Source: Silvimonas terrae (lineage in GTDB: Bacteria; Pseudomonadota; Gammaproteobacteria; Burkholderiales; Chitinibacteraceae). From it: 64,000 bases of DNA. The translations under genes and the position numbers were made by a program. The notes under the pieces were generated by a model. It saw only the letters and a program-made list of their open reading frames with translations. It did not search any database and was not told the DNA's origin. The stretch is from positions 747,735 through 811,734 of the forward strand of contig NZ_JACHHN010000001.1 in assembly GCF_014202765.1 (NCBI RefSeq). Direction: 5' to 3'. Positions 55,230 to 64,000 of this stretch are shown here, in pieces (positions within the stretch are counted from its first letter, which is position 1; the number at the start of each line of letters is the position of its first letter).

Positions 55230-56546
55230 ATGAAAATCACAGTGGTAGGTACCGGCTATGTTGGCCTGGTCACGGGGGCTTGCCTTGCAGAGTACGGCAA
55301 CGACGTGGTCTGTCTGGATCTGGATCAACGCAAGATCGACATGCTGCGCGCTGGCGGCATTCCCATTTTTGAACCGGGCCTGGATGACATCGTCGCTCGC
55401 AATGTACAGGCCGGTCGCTTGCGTTTTACCACCGATATCAATGAGTCGGTCGCACACGGCACCGTGCAGTTTATCGCTGTAGGGACGCCGCCGGACGAAG
55501 ACGGTTCGGCCGATTTGCAATACGTTCTGGCTGCCGCCTGCAGCATCGGCCGCGCCATGACCGAATACAAGGTCATTGTCGACAAGTCCACCGTACCCGT
55601 GGGGACGGCCGACAAGGTCAAGGCTGCTGTGGCGGAAGAACTGGCCAAGCGTGGCGAGAAGATCGAATTTTCCGTGGCATCCAATCCGGAGTTCCTCAAG
55701 GAAGGCGCCGCGATTGAAGACTTCATGCGCCCGGATCGTATTGTGGTGGGCGCTGAAGATGATCGCGCCATTCGCATCATGCGCACGATCTACCAGCCGT
55801 TCCAGCGTAATCATGAGCGCATGCTGGTAATGGATATCCGCTCTGCCGAACTGACCAAGTATGCCGCCAATGCCATGCTGGCAACGCGGATTTCGTTCAT
55901 GAACGAACTGGCTAACCTGGCCGAGAAACTGGGTGCTGATATTGAACTGGTGCGTAAAGGCATCGGCTCTGATCCGCGCATCGGTTACAGCTTTCTGTAT
56001 CCGGGTGCCGGCTACGGTGGCTCGTGCTTCCCCAAGGATGTGAAGGCGCTGTGCAAGACCGCCAATGAATATGATATGACCCTGAAAGTGCTGGAGGCCG
56101 TCGAGGATGTGAACGATGCGCAAAAGAGCTTGCTGGTCAAAAAGGTGACCCAGCGGTTTGGCGAGGACCTCAAGGGTCGGCACTTTGCCATCTGGGGGCT
56201 GGCTTTCAAACCCAAGACCGATGACATGCGCGAAGCGCCGAGCCTGGTCGTCATTGACGGATTGCTGGCGCGTGGCGCCACGGTCAGCGCGTTTGACCCG
56301 GTGGCCATGCACGAAGCGCAGCGCATCCTGGGTGACAAAGTCGTTTATGGCAAGACGCTGATGGACGTGCTGGATAACGCAGATGCATTATTGATTGTCA
56401 CCGAGTGGAAGGAATTCCAGGTGCCGGATTTTGCCGGCATCAAGGCGCGCCTGAAACAGCCTCTGGTGATCGACGGTCGTAACCTGTTCGACCCGGCCCT
56501 TGTTCGTGACAATGGATTTGAATATGACGCAATCGGTCGTCTCTGA
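55230..56546 (+). CDS. ugd: UDP-glucose 6-dehydrogenase
   Basis: Oxidises UDP-glucose, the product of GalU, to UDP-glucuronate with two NAD+. The 438-residue protein has the NAD site [54 protein letters not shown], the catalytic Cys in [13 protein letters not shown] (about 256-268) and the C-terminal [13 protein letters not shown]. It overlaps the start of rfaE1. UDP-glucuronate may feed polymer or lipid A modification; that role is not defined here. Confidence 0.96.
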   Translation: MKITVVGTGYVGLVTGACLAEYGNDVVCLDLDQRKIDMLRAGGIPIFEPGLDDIVARNVQAGRLRFTTDINESVAHGTVQFIAVGTPPDEDGSADLQYVLAAACSIGRAMTEYKVIVDKSTVPVGTADKVKAAVAEELAKRGEKIEFSVASNPEFLKEGAAIEDFMRPDRIVVGAEDDRAIRIMRTIYQPFQRNHERMLVMDIRSAELTKYAANAMLATRISFMNELANLAEKLGADIELVRKGIGSDPRIGYSFLYPGAGYGGSCFPKDVKALCKTANEYDMTLKVLEAVEDVNDAQKSLLVKKVTQRFGEDLKGRHFAIWGLAFKPKTDDMREAPSLVVIDGLLARGATVSAFDPVAMHEAQRILGDKVVYGKTLMDVLDNADALLIVTEWKEFQVPDFAGIKARLKQPLVIDGRNLFDPALVRDNGFEYDAIGRL

Positions 56547-57486
56547 TGCGGTAGACCATACCAGCCTGCGCGAGGCCATGCGCCATGCGCGGGTGCTGGT
56601 CGTGGGCGATGTCATGCTGGACCGGTACTGGTTTGGCGATGTAAAGCGTATTTCGCCTGAAGCACCGGTGCCGGTGGCCCATATCCGCAAAACGGAAGAG
56701 CGTGCCGGCGGGGCCGCCAACGTTGCCCGCAACATCGCTGCTCTGGGTGGTAAAGCGACCTTGCTTGGTGTGGTGGGGCAAGATGAGGCTGGCGATACGC
56801 TGGAACGGCTGATGCAGGAGGACGGCGTCAGCACCTCGCTTTACCGCGACCCCAACATTGCCACCACCGTAAAACTGCGTGTGCTGGCCCGCCAGCAGCA
56901 ATTGTTGCGGATCGACTTCGAAGAGTCGCCTGGCTATGAAATCCTGGCATCCAAGCTCGACGATTTCTGCCGCATGCTGCCAGATACGGATGTGGTGATT
57001 CTGTCTGACTATGGCAAGGGTGGCTTGCATCATGTGTTCGACATGATTGCTGCCGCGCGTGCTGCCGGCAAGCCTGTGTTGATCGACCCCAAGGGGGACG
57101 ATTACTCCCGCTATCGGGGCGCCACACTACTCACACCTAACCGCTCCGAGTTCCGGCAAGTGGCGGGTGAGTGGCGTGACGAGGCTGATCTGGTGGCCAA
57201 GGCGCAGTCCATGCGCGAACACCTTGATCTGGATGCACTGCTGGTCACGCGCAGCGAGGAGGGAATGACGCTGTTCCGCAAGCAGGGGGTGGCCCATATG
57301 CCGACTGTGGCGCGCGAGGTGTTTGATGTCTCTGGCGCTGGCGATACTGTGATTGGTACCTTGGGTTTGATGCTGGCCTCTGGCCTGGATCTGCCGGAGG
57401 CCATGCTGTGGGCCAATCGGGCAGCCGGCATTGTGGTCGGCAAGCTGGGGACCGCCGTGTGCCATCCAGACGAGTTGTTTATCTGA
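56524..57486 (+). CDS. rfaE1: D-glycero-beta-D-manno-heptose-7-phosphate kinase
   Basis: Phosphorylates heptose-7-phosphate at C1 for LPS core synthesis. The 320-residue ribokinase-family enzyme shows [68 protein letters not shown] and the catalytic [15 protein letters not shown] (about 266-280). It equals the N-terminal half of E. coli HldE; the cytidylyltransferase half is absent, as in Neisseriales and Burkholderia. It overlaps ugd by 23 bases; ATGs at 56512 and 56524 are both possible. Confidence 0.94.
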   Translation: MTQSVVSDAVDHTSLREAMRHARVLVVGDVMLDRYWFGDVKRISPEAPVPVAHIRKTEERAGGAANVARNIAALGGKATLLGVVGQDEAGDTLERLMQEDGVSTSLYRDPNIATTVKLRVLARQQQLLRIDFEESPGYEILASKLDDFCRMLPDTDVVILSDYGKGGLHHVFDMIAAARAAGKPVLIDPKGDDYSRYRGATLLTPNRSEFRQVAGEWRDEADLVAKAQSMREHLDLDALLVTRSEEGMTLFRKQGVAHMPTVAREVFDVSGAGDTVIGTLGLMLASGLDLPEAMLWANRAAGIVVGKLGTAVCHPDELFI

Positions 57487-57515
57487 TCGCACCCGAAGCG
57501 CGAGCATGTGTGAGC

Positions 57516-57550
57516 AATAAAAAAGGACGGCAATGCCGTCCTTTTTTATT
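57516..57550. terminator. Bidirectional terminator between rfaE1 and the GGDEF gene
   Basis: A perfect 16-bp stem (AATAAAAAAGGACGGC with GCCGTCCTTTTTTATT) around a three-base loop. A and T tracts on both arms let it serve both convergent genes. Confidence 0.93.
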
Positions 57551-57562
57551 GCCCGTTGCGTG

Positions 57563-59353
57563 TCATGGCACGCTGGGCGGGTTTTCCACTTCAACCCGGT
57601 TTTTGCCGGCCTTTTTGGCGCGGTACATGGCCGCATCGGCCCGGTCGATGGCCTTGTTGCCTGGCTCGCCTTGCAGCAGCAGGGTTACGCCCGCACTGAA
57701 CGTGATCAGCACCTTTTCATTGTTATGCAGGAAAAAGCGCCGCGTGAGTTCGCGCTGTAGCCGCATCATGGCCATAGACGCTTCTGCCAATGGGGTATCA
57801 GGCAGCAGCAGTACAAATTCCTCACCGCCATAACGGGCAATGCGGTCGGTCGGGCGCAGCAAGGCTTTGACAACGGCAACAAGGTGAATCAGCGCCTTGT
57901 CCCCGGCGCTGTGACCGCGCGTGTCATTAAGGCGCTTGAAGTCATCCAGATCCAGTAAAACCAGGGCCAAGGGGCTGCCGCTGCGCTGGGCCCGGGCGGT
58001 TTCAATCAGAATGCTTTCTTCCAGCCCGCGCCGGTTAAGGGCTCCGGTAAGCTGATCTTCGCGGATTTTCTCGCTGACCGCGCGCAGTTCGCTTTCCAGT
58101 TGGTCGATGCGCGATTGTGCTTCATCTGCCTCGGTTCGCGCTTGTACCAGCTCATCTCGCGTGCGCACCACATCAAGCTGCATGGAACGCGTATCCTGAG
58201 TCAGGTTATCCAGCACGTTTTTCAGATCGGCCAGATTGTTGCTGCGCTCAATCTGGTCGCTATACATGCTGATACGCGTGTGATAAAGGTCGGTGCTGTC
58301 GGCAATGGTGCCCAGACGGTCAATAAACGATGTCAGTACAGACTTCAACGACGTTTGTGCTTCCCGCAGGCCTTGCTTGAGTACGCTTTGCTTGTAGATC
58401 ACCTCTTTGAGGCCGGCCTCGGCGTCGTAGATCAGCCGCATGTCCAGGGGTTGCGACATGATGTTCTGGATCACGGCGATCTGGCCGTGCACCCATTCTT
58501 CATCGACGATGATTTCGCCGATATTGTCGGTCAACAGGCGTAACAGATTGAGCAGGCCATCACACAGGCGTTCTTCCTGATCGTTGGTCAGCTCCAGGCG
58601 AATCCAGAATTTTTTCAGGCGCGGAATAAACTTGCGCAGATCATTCTCGGTCTGCACGCCTTCGGCTTCGCGGGCGAGGGCGGAGGCGTCAATGGCCAGG
58701 TCCGGGTAGTGTGTCAGCCGGGCGGCCAGTCCCAGATCAAGTGCTTGCGCCAGGCATTCGCGCCATTCTTCCCAGTGGCCCCCACCGGTCTCACCACTTA
58801 CCTGCATGGTCTCGGCGGCAATGGCGCCAGGTGGCAAGATTTCTTCTACTGTGTCAGAGCTGGAGGTGGTTTCTGACCATGCGCGCACCAGCCCGTCCAG
58901 CTTTTCGTTCAGGGCCGCCGGGTCAGAGCCAAAGTTGATCAGGACTTTTTCAAGCGAATCTTGCTTGCGCGTGGCCGGATAGGCGGGATTGCGTAAATCC
59001 CATTGCCGGATAAACTCGCGCAGCAACTCGGACCAGCCGCGGGTAAGTTGGGTTTGGCCGCCTTGCAGGTCAACACAGCGAAAAATCAGTTCGGGAGTGC
59101 GCTCCCATTCTCCGGCGCGGATGGCGCGGCGAAACTGGTCCAGATTGCGCAATAGTTCGGGGGACTGGCGGGGAAAGCTGGCGATGCGCTCTTCCAGCAG
59201 ACGGGCCAGCGGGTGAACGCGCTGTTCTTCCGGTGTGCCGGCAATGCCGTGATAGATCTCTTCGTAGTGATCCGGCGTTGGCGCAATCCGGCGAATGGCA
59301 AGCTGCTTGAGCGTTTCCCGGGCAATGTCTGTTGGATTGATGCTGGAGCTCAT
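57563..59353 (-). CDS. Cytosolic diguanylate cyclase with large helical N-terminus
   Basis: A 596-residue soluble protein. The N-terminal 400 residues are helical and unlike any sensor I can name (IRRIAPTPDHYEEIYHGIAG near the start). A coiled coil (about 385-430, ELVQARTEADEAQSRIDQLE) then leads into a GGDEF domain (about 430-590) with active site RYGGEEF (509-513) and the I-site RPTD upstream. DKALIHLVAVVKALL and FSAGVTLL are typical cyclase blocks. It resembles the soluble GGDEF proteins of the DgcP type. The ATG at 59353 is preferred; the frame opens at 59452. Confidence 0.9.
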   Translation of the reverse strand: MSSSINPTDIARETLKQLAIRRIAPTPDHYEEIYHGIAGTPEEQRVHPLARLLEERIASFPRQSPELLRNLDQFRRAIRAGEWERTPELIFRCVDLQGGQTQLTRGWSELLREFIRQWDLRNPAYPATRKQDSLEKVLINFGSDPAALNEKLDGLVRAWSETTSSSDTVEEILPPGAIAAETMQVSGETGGGHWEEWRECLAQALDLGLAARLTHYPDLAIDASALAREAEGVQTENDLRKFIPRLKKFWIRLELTNDQEERLCDGLLNLLRLLTDNIGEIIVDEEWVHGQIAVIQNIMSQPLDMRLIYDAEAGLKEVIYKQSVLKQGLREAQTSLKSVLTSFIDRLGTIADSTDLYHTRISMYSDQIERSNNLADLKNVLDNLTQDTRSMQLDVVRTRDELVQARTEADEAQSRIDQLESELRAVSEKIREDQLTGALNRRGLEESILIETARAQRSGSPLALVLLDLDDFKRLNDTRGHSAGDKALIHLVAVVKALLRPTDRIARYGGEEFVLLLPDTPLAEASMAMMRLQRELTRRFFLHNNEKVLITFSAGVTLLLQGEPGNKAIDRADAAMYRAKKAGKNRVEVENPPSVP

Positions 59354-59466
59354 GCGTGCCTGGTTCCTGGGTTCCCGGATTAGGGCTTGATTATAATGAC
59401 CGGCGCGCAGTTTGGTGTGCCCGATTTGTGACCAATCCACAGAATGGTACATGTGGGCGACAGACG

Positions 59467-59494
59467 CAAAAACGGGGAGCCGAAGCTCCCCGTT
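59467..59494 (-). terminator. Rho-independent terminator of the rpsF-priB-rpsR-rplI operon
   Basis: On the minus strand, AACGGGGAGC pairs with GCTCCCCGTT around a four-base loop and is followed by TTTTT. Confidence 0.9.
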
Positions 59495-59530
59495 CTTTAT
59501 GCGGTTTCCACCGAAGCGGAAGGGCGCAGA

Positions 59531-59980
59531 TTATTGCTCGCCAACAACCACAACCGTTGCTTCAACCACGACATCGTGGTGCAGCGCCAGGTCGACGGTG
59601 TATTCACCGATGGCCTTGAAAGCGCCGTTCGGCAGACGAACTTCAAACTTCTTGACCGGGTGACCGGCGGCGGTGAAGGCTTCAGCGATATCGCTGTTGC
59701 CCACGGAGCCGAACAGACGACCGTCAACACCGGCCTTCTGAGCGATAGTCACGGAAGCACCTTGCAGCTTCTCGGCACGAGCTTGAGCGCCAACCAGGAT
59801 TTCGGCTTGAGCCTTTTCCAGGTCTGCACGACGTGCTTCAAATTCTTTCAGGTTGGATTCGGTGGCGCGCTTGGCTTTGCCTTGCGGGATCAGGAAGTTA
59901 CGGGCGAAACCGTCTTTGACCTTGACCACATCACCCAGGTTACCCAGGTTGGCTACTTTTTCGAGCAGAATGATTTGCAT
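59531..59980 (-). CDS. rplI: 50S ribosomal protein L9
   Basis: The 149-residue L9 begins [19 protein letters not shown] and [15 protein letters not shown] (the rRNA-binding N-domain), then a long connecting helix and a C-domain ending [22 protein letters not shown] precedes the ATG. It is the last gene of the S6-PriB-S18-L9 operon. Confidence 0.97.
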   Translation of the reverse strand: MQIILLEKVANLGNLGDVVKVKDGFARNFLIPQGKAKRATESNLKEFEARRADLEKAQAEILVGAQARAEKLQGASVTIAQKAGVDGRLFGSVGNSDIAEAFTAAGHPVKKFEVRLPNGAFKAIGEYTVDLALHHDVVVEATVVVVGEQ

Positions 59981-59995
59981 GTTCTATTCCCCGAC

Positions 59996-60223
59996 TTAGT
60001 GCAGGTCGGTGTACGGCAGCAGCGCGAGCAGACGAGCGCGCTTGATGGCAGCCGACAGTTGACGTTGGTACTTGGCCTTGGTGCCAGTGATGCGGGCCGG
60101 GATGATTTTGCCGTTTTCAGCGATGAAATCTTTCAGGAGCGCGATGTCCTTGTAGTCGATTTCCTTGATGCCTTCGGCGGTAAAGCGGCAGAATTTCTTC
60201 CGCTTGAAGAGATGGCGAGACAT
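59996..60223 (-). CDS. rpsR: 30S ribosomal protein S18
   Basis: The 75-residue basic S18 contains [38 protein letters not shown] and [28 protein letters not shown] precedes the ATG. S18 pairs with S6, encoded in the same operon, in the 30S platform. Confidence 0.97.
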   Translation of the reverse strand: MSRHLFKRKKFCRFTAEGIKEIDYKDIALLKDFIAENGKIIPARITGTKAKYQRQLSAAIKRARLLALLPYTDLH

Positions 60224-60235
60224 GGTATCTATCCT

Positions 60236-60541
60236 TTAATTCAACAATTCGTACTGTTCGATATGCAACACGAGTCGGCGGCGGAACTTTTGTCCCATGC
60301 TGACCAGAAATCCGGCCACTTTGAGTTCCTGACCAATCTGCAATTTGCTTAACGCTTCAGCCACAGGCCCGGAGGCTCTGGCTGGTGCTTCCAGCGTGAC
60401 GCGCCGGGGCGTGTCGTTTTCAAGCTGTTCCGATTCATGCAGTACAACTAACTCAAGAACCGGTATACCCGCTGGGGTGACGCGTAAAGTCTGCTTTTCA
60501 ATCAGGGTTCCATAAAGCAGAACCCGGTTGCTTTTCGTCAC
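60236..60541 (-). CDS. priB: Primosomal replication protein N (PriB)
   Basis: A 101-residue single-stranded-DNA-binding OB-fold protein of the replication-restart primosome: RVLLYGTLIEKQTLRVTPAG, LELVVLHESEQLE, GQELKVAGFLV and RRLVLHIEQYEL. It starts at GTG without a good ribosome site, so it is probably coupled to rpsF 25 bases upstream. A position between rpsF and rpsR is characteristic. Confidence 0.94.
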   Translation of the reverse strand: MTKSNRVLLYGTLIEKQTLRVTPAGIPVLELVVLHESEQLENDTPRRVTLEAPARASGPVAEALSKLQIGQELKVAGFLVSMGQKFRRRLVLHIEQYELLN

Positions 60542-60566
60542 GTCGTTGTGGGCTCAAGCGCCTGGC

Positions 60567-60932
60567 TTAGACAGCCTGGCCTTCTTGTGCCGGAGCGGCC
60601 AACGACTTGGACTTCTCTTCCTTCATCATCGGGGAAGGTTCAGTCACTGCGTGTTCCATCTTGGTGGTCAGATGGCGCAGTACGGCGTCGTTGAACTTGA
60701 AGGCATGTTCGAGTTCGTCCAGGGTTTCCTGGCCGATTTCAACGTTCAAGAGAACGTAGTGAGCCTTGTGGATCTTCTGGATCGGGTAAGCCAGTTGGCG
60801 GCGGCCCCAGTCTTCCAGACGATGGATCGTACCGTTACCGGTGGCGATCAGTGCTTTGTAGCGCTCGATCATTGCGGGCACTTGCTCGCTTTGATCCGGG
60901 TGCACGATGAATACAATTTCATAGTGTCGCAT
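60567..60932 (-). CDS. rpsF: 30S ribosomal protein S6
   Basis: The 121-residue S6 opens [19 protein letters not shown], with [26 protein letters not shown] and a C-terminal tail rich in Glu and Lys. AGGAG lies a few bases before the ATG. It leads the operon; a hairpin in its leader could be the S6-S18 feedback site. Confidence 0.97.
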   Translation of the reverse strand: MRHYEIVFIVHPDQSEQVPAMIERYKALIATGNGTIHRLEDWGRRQLAYPIQKIHKAHYVLLNVEIGQETLDELEHAFKFNDAVLRHLTTKMEHAVTEPSPMMKEEKSKSLAAPAQEGQAV

Positions 60933-60956
60933 GGATGCTCCTTGCGGTTTATAACA

Positions 60957-60983
60957 GCCTGCCAGGTGCGACGCCGGTCAGGC
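60957..60983 (-). promoter_or_regulatory. Leader hairpin before rpsF, candidate S6:S18 autoregulatory element
   Basis: On the minus strand, GCCTG and CAGGC enclose ACCGGCGTCGCACCTGG, which can form an inner GG-G/C-CC stem and exposes a CCG triplet. The S6:S18 leader RNA known from many bacteria has a CCG-containing bulge in this position. The match is by eye only. Confidence 0.3.
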
Positions 60984-61008
60984 AAGGGGTGAACACGCAA
61001 CTATAAAT

Positions 61009-61045
61009 GAAAAACCCGGCCTCGCGCAAGTCGCGCTGCCGGGTT
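61009..61045 (-). terminator. Terminator after fdxA
   Basis: On the minus strand, AACCCGGC and GCCGGGTT form a stem with an inner CGCG pairing and are followed by TTTT. Confidence 0.8.
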
Positions 61046-61075
61046 GCGTTCTTTGCTGCGTGTTCAGCGGATGGC

Positions 61076-61399
61076 TTAGCGTTCGATCTGATCGAGCTTG
61101 CCGGTGACGCCGGCCCAGGTTTCGTGATCGGGCAGCGGGTCTTTTTTCTCTACGATCGGTGTCCAGGTCCTGGAGAGTTCAGCGTTCAGCGCAATGTATT
61201 CCTGCATGTCGGCTGGCACGTCATCTTCGGCGTAAATGGCTTCTACCGGGCACTCTGCCACGCACAAGGTGCAGTCAATACACTCATCCGGATCAATCAC
61301 CAGGAAGTTCGGGCCTTCGCGAAAGCAATCAACCGGGCAGACATCCACGCAGTCGGTGTACTTGCATTTCACACAGGCGTCGGTGACAACATAGGTCAT
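61076..61399 (-). CDS. fdxA: 7Fe (3Fe-4S/4Fe-4S) ferredoxin
   Basis: The 107-residue ferredoxin begins [17 protein letters not shown] with VDVCPVDCF, followed by [18 protein letters not shown]: the Cys spacing of the Azotobacter-type seven-iron ferredoxins. A C-terminal extension of about 45 residues is also typical. It carries low-potential electrons; partners are unknown. AAGGAAA precedes the ATG. Single-gene transcript with its own terminator. Confidence 0.94.
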   Translation of the reverse strand: MTYVVTDACVKCKYTDCVDVCPVDCFREGPNFLVIDPDECIDCTLCVAECPVEAIYAEDDVPADMQEYIALNAELSRTWTPIVEKKDPLPDHETWAGVTGKLDQIER

Positions 61400-61570
61400 G
61401 GCGTTTCCTTAAAATGAGGTCGGAGCGGGTAGGCAATGGCTATCTATCGGTGCGTTCAACGCGCCGATGGGTGATATAAACTGTCACCATTTTATAACAA
61501 GCGGCGCTCAGGCAGAACTATTCCGGTGTAATTGCCTGGCAATTGCTGCTGCGCTATGTATTGTGGATCG

Positions 61571-62542
61571 ATGAAACCTGTTGAAAATCCGGCACCTGGC
61601 TCATCTGCGGTGGTTTCTGACAAAACCGCAACGCGGTATCGTGGCCGATTTGCGCCCAGCCCCACGGGTGTGCTGCATGCGGGTTCCCTGCTCGCCGCGA
61701 TCGCCAGCTATCTGGATGCAAAAGCCGCTGGCGGCGAGTGGCTGGTGCGCATGGAGGATCTGGACCGGCCGCGGTGTGTGCCTGGCGCTGGCGATAGCAT
61801 TTTGCAGCAGCTGGATAACTGGGGCTTGCATTGGGATGGCGAGGTTGTCTGGCAAAGCCGGCGAGACGGGATCTATATAGAAGGACTGGCGCAATTGCAG
61901 CGCACCGGCCGGGTTTACCCTTGCGCATGCACCCGGCGCGAGATCGCCAGCATGGCGCATGCCGGAGTCGATGGCCCTGTTTATCCCGGCACTTGTCGCA
62001 GTGGTCTGTTGCCCGGCGCAAGCGCGCGGGCGTGGCGTATCAATACCCAGAATGTTGCACCGGTTTGCTATGTCGATCGTATTCAGGGTGAGCAGTGCCA
62101 GCACCTGTCTGCAGAGGTGGGTGATTTTGTATTGAAGCGCGCCGACGGCTTGTTCGCCTATCAATTGGCGGTGGTGATGGATGATGCCTTGCAGGGAATA
62201 ACGCATATCGTTCGCGGCGCTGATCTGCTTGATTCGACCCCCCGTCAGCGATATTTGCAGACTTTACTTAATTACCCGTCTCCTGAATATGCGCATATTC
62301 CGGTGCTGGTCAATTCGGCGGGTGAAAAGTTGAGCAAGCAGACGCATGCACCCGCAGTTGCCGTACAAAAAAATCCGGTTCCGGTATTGTGGCGCGCCCT
62401 CGGGTTGCTGGGTCAGCAACCGGACAAGATGCTGCTTGATGCATCCAGGGATGAATTCTGGAGCTGGGCAGTGGCCAATTGGAAATTACTTGCAGTGCCG
62501 GTTGGACGGGGCATTCAGACCGATGATCGGCAGTACGGGTAA
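61571..62542 (+). CDS. gluQRS: Glutamyl-Q tRNA(Asp) synthetase
   Basis: Attaches glutamate to queuosine in tRNA-Asp. The 323-residue protein is the catalytic half of a glutamyl-tRNA synthetase: RGRFAPSPTGVLHAGSLLAA (HIGH-like), WLVRMEDLDRPR, a zinc site (CACTRREI with the later YPGTC), VVMDDALQGITHIVRGADLL and KLSKQ (KMSKS-like). The anticodon-binding domain is absent, which separates it from GltX. The ATG at 61571 is chosen, with GGA upstream; the frame opens at 61532. Confidence 0.93.
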   Translation: MKPVENPAPGSSAVVSDKTATRYRGRFAPSPTGVLHAGSLLAAIASYLDAKAAGGEWLVRMEDLDRPRCVPGAGDSILQQLDNWGLHWDGEVVWQSRRDGIYIEGLAQLQRTGRVYPCACTRREIASMAHAGVDGPVYPGTCRSGLLPGASARAWRINTQNVAPVCYVDRIQGEQCQHLSAEVGDFVLKRADGLFAYQLAVVMDDALQGITHIVRGADLLDSTPRQRYLQTLLNYPSPEYAHIPVLVNSAGEKLSKQTHAPAVAVQKNPVPVLWRALGLLGQQPDKMLLDASRDEFWSWAVANWKLLAVPVGRGIQTDDRQYG

Positions 62543-62756
62543 ATCATCTGTTGTCTGAAAAATAACAATCCGCTTTTTAAATTTGACAATTCGGATTGAA
62601 TTGGCGATTTTTCGCATAATCCACAACATATAATTGCTGTAACCGTTGGGTCGCCTTGCGTCATTTTGGGCGTAAGTGTTATGTTCGCGACCCGGAATTC
62701 GTGAAATTGCTGGCACATTTCTGTGCCGGTTTACGTGAAAGAAATTGGGGGAAGCT

Positions 62757-64000
62757 GTGCCTATCAAACCTGGAGTCAAAGCCTGCGTGCTGGCAATGAT
62801 GCTTGCAGCGCCGTGGAGTGTTCATGCGGCGGGGCTGGGACGTTTGAATGTCTTGTCCGGTCTGGGACAGCCGTTCCGCGGGGAAATCGATCTGGTTTCC
62901 GTACAACCGGAAGAGGCTGATTCACTGGTGGTGAGCCTGGCGCCGCCAGACGCCTATGGTGCAGCCCAGGTGCCGTACCCATCTTCCTCGCTGGGTCTGC
63001 ACTTCAATATCGACAAGCGCCCCAATGGTCAGTACTACGTGACTGTGAGTTCCAGCCAGTCCATCAGCGAGCCTGTGCTCGAGCTGCTGATTGACCTGAA
63101 CTGGGCTTCTGGCCGTATCCAGCGTGAATACACCGCGCTGATCGACCCGGTTGGCTACGGTAGCAACAATAACAACGTCAATGCCGCTGGCAGCACTGCG
63201 CCGCGTGCATTGCCGGGTGCCATTACCCCGGCGCGTCCGGTTGCCGCCGGTTCGGGCCGCAAGGCTCGCAAGGGTGGTCATGCCGCTGCGCCGGCACCGC
63301 AAGCCAGTGCAGAAAAGAGCGCTCCGGCGCCAGCTGCCACGGCGGGCGCCCAGGCGGGTGCTGACAGCTACACGGTGAAAACAGGCGATACGCTTTCCAG
63401 CATTGCGCATCAGGTGCAACCGGATGGCGTGAGCCTGGAACAGGTACTGGTTAGTCTGTATCGCAATAATGCCGATGCGTTCAACGGCAACATGAATCGC
63501 CTCAAGCGGGGCAAGATTCTGCAGATTCCGTCGGCCGATCAGATGAATCAGGTTTCCCGTGCCGATGCGGCCAAGGAAATTCATCTGCAATCGCAAGACT
63601 GGCATTCCTATCGCCAGAAAGTGGCAGAGAACACCGCGGCTACGCCGGCTGAGAACACCACCCAGAACCAGGGCACCAGTGGCAAGATTGGCGCCAAGGT
63701 TGAAGACAAGGGCGCGGCTTCTGGTCAACCCAACAAAGATGTGCTGAAGCTCTCCAATGGCGCCAAAGCAGGCGGCAATGGCACGGGCGGCAGCAGCGAA
63801 GAAGACAAGATCGCCCACGAAAAGGCAATCAAGGAAGCGCAAGGTCGCGTTGATTCGCTGCAAAAGAACGTCAAGGACATGAAGGGTCTTCTGGCGCTGC
63901 AAGGCAAGACTGCCTCGCAAGCCGCAACCCCGACGCCAGCACCCACACCCGCGCCGACCAGCGCACCGGCTGTTGCGGCTTCGGCCGCTGCTGCTGCGCC
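62757..64000 (+). CDS. fimV: FimV/HubP-like polar LysM protein, 3' truncated by window edge
   Basis: The frame starts at GTG 62757 (GGGGGA five bases upstream) and runs off the right edge. The visible 414 residues comprise a signal peptide (about 1-23, LAMMLAAPWSVHAA) and the FimV N-terminal domain (GLGRLNVLSGLGQPFRGEID, LDLNWASGRIQREYTALIDP). A Pro/Ala/Lys linker follows, then a LysM peptidoglycan-binding domain (about 201-263, YTVKTGDTLSSIAHQ), another low-complexity stretch and a coiled coil (about 355-380). FimV/HubP proteins mark cell poles and position flagella or type IV pili. The C-terminal TPR domain would lie outside. Confidence 0.9.
   Translation, partial: MPIKPGVKACVLAMMLAAPWSVHAAGLGRLNVLSGLGQPFRGEIDLVSVQPEEADSLVVSLAPPDAYGAAQVPYPSSSLGLHFNIDKRPNGQYYVTVSSSQSISEPVLELLIDLNWASGRIQREYTALIDPVGYGSNNNNVNAAGSTAPRALPGAITPARPVAAGSGRKARKGGHAAAPAPQASAEKSAPAPAATAGAQAGADSYTVKTGDTLSSIAHQVQPDGVSLEQVLVSLYRNNADAFNGNMNRLKRGKILQIPSADQMNQVSRADAAKEIHLQSQDWHSYRQKVAENTAATPAENTTQNQGTSGKIGAKVEDKGAASGQPNKDVLKLSNGAKAGGNGTGGSSEEDKIAHEKAIKEAQGRVDSLQKNVKDMKGLLALQGKTASQAATPTPAPTPAPTSAPAVAASAAAAA

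Noticed and set aside
54861-56312. Minus-strand ORF of 483 codons
   Set aside because: Antisense to pyrF and ugd, spanning both.
62711-62727. TGGCAC followed by TGTGCC before fimV, considered as a sigma-54 promoter
   Set aside because: The downstream half does not match TTGCA/T at the required spacing; it is a small palindrome instead.

Overview
The window reads as chromosomal DNA of a flagellated betaproteobacterium, most plausibly of the Neisseriales (Chromobacteriaceae/Chitinibacteraceae type). The basis is the gene orders smc-zipA-ligA, rpsF-priB-rpsR-rplI, uvrC-pgsA and tyrA-cmk-rpsA-ihfB-lapA-lapB-pyrF-ugd-rfaE, and a FimV-like LysM protein. The genus cannot be named from the sequence. 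Coding density is high. I saw no tRNA, rRNA, CRISPR array, insertion sequence or prophage.

Layout. 1-681 holds the 5' part of an aminopeptidase P on the minus strand, followed by an EamA transporter. 1811-6710 is a hexuronate operon (uxaC-uxaA-uxaB) behind a palindromic operator candidate, closed by two hairpin terminators and a GntR/FCD regulator. 7816-9897 has a membrane diguanylate cyclase and a divergent 60-codon small ORF with its own ribosome site and terminator. 10033-21067 carries an M61 peptidase, a Sel1 protein, apbC, smc, zipA and ligA. 21198-22274 encodes GalU with an in-frame P22-Cro-like DNA-binding domain ahead of it. 22455-34310 is a tightly packed set: S-methyl-5'-thioinosine phosphorylase, then a CDP-sugar pathway (rfbF, rfbG, a 3,5-epimerase-like protein, C-methyltransferase, aminotransferase, acyltransferase), a CmcI-like methyltransferase and a 1592-residue multi-module glycosyltransferase.

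This set lies directly upstream of fliC, flaG, fliD, fliS, fliT, a DUF2802 gene, fliK and an flhB-C-terminal-like gene (34607-41937). No flippase or polymerase is present. The best reading is a flagellin glycosylation island that makes a C-methylated, N-acylated 4-amino-4,6-dideoxyhexose-type CDP sugar and assembles it on the Ser/Thr-rich flagellin. Two good sigma-28 promoters are visible, one before fliC and one overlapping the end of flaG and driving fliD-fliS-fliT.

41999-57486 is housekeeping: uvrC, pgsA, an HD-GYP phosphodiesterase, DAHP synthase, a META-domain protein, tyrA, an aldo/keto reductase in the place often held by aroA, cmk, rpsA, ihfB, lapAB, pyrF, ugd and rfaE1. 57563-64000 has a second (cytosolic) diguanylate cyclase, the S6-PriB-S18-L9 operon, a 7Fe ferredoxin, GluQ-RS and the truncated start of fimV. 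With two diguanylate cyclases, one HD-GYP protein and a flagellar cluster, the region suggests motility controlled by cyclic-di-GMP.
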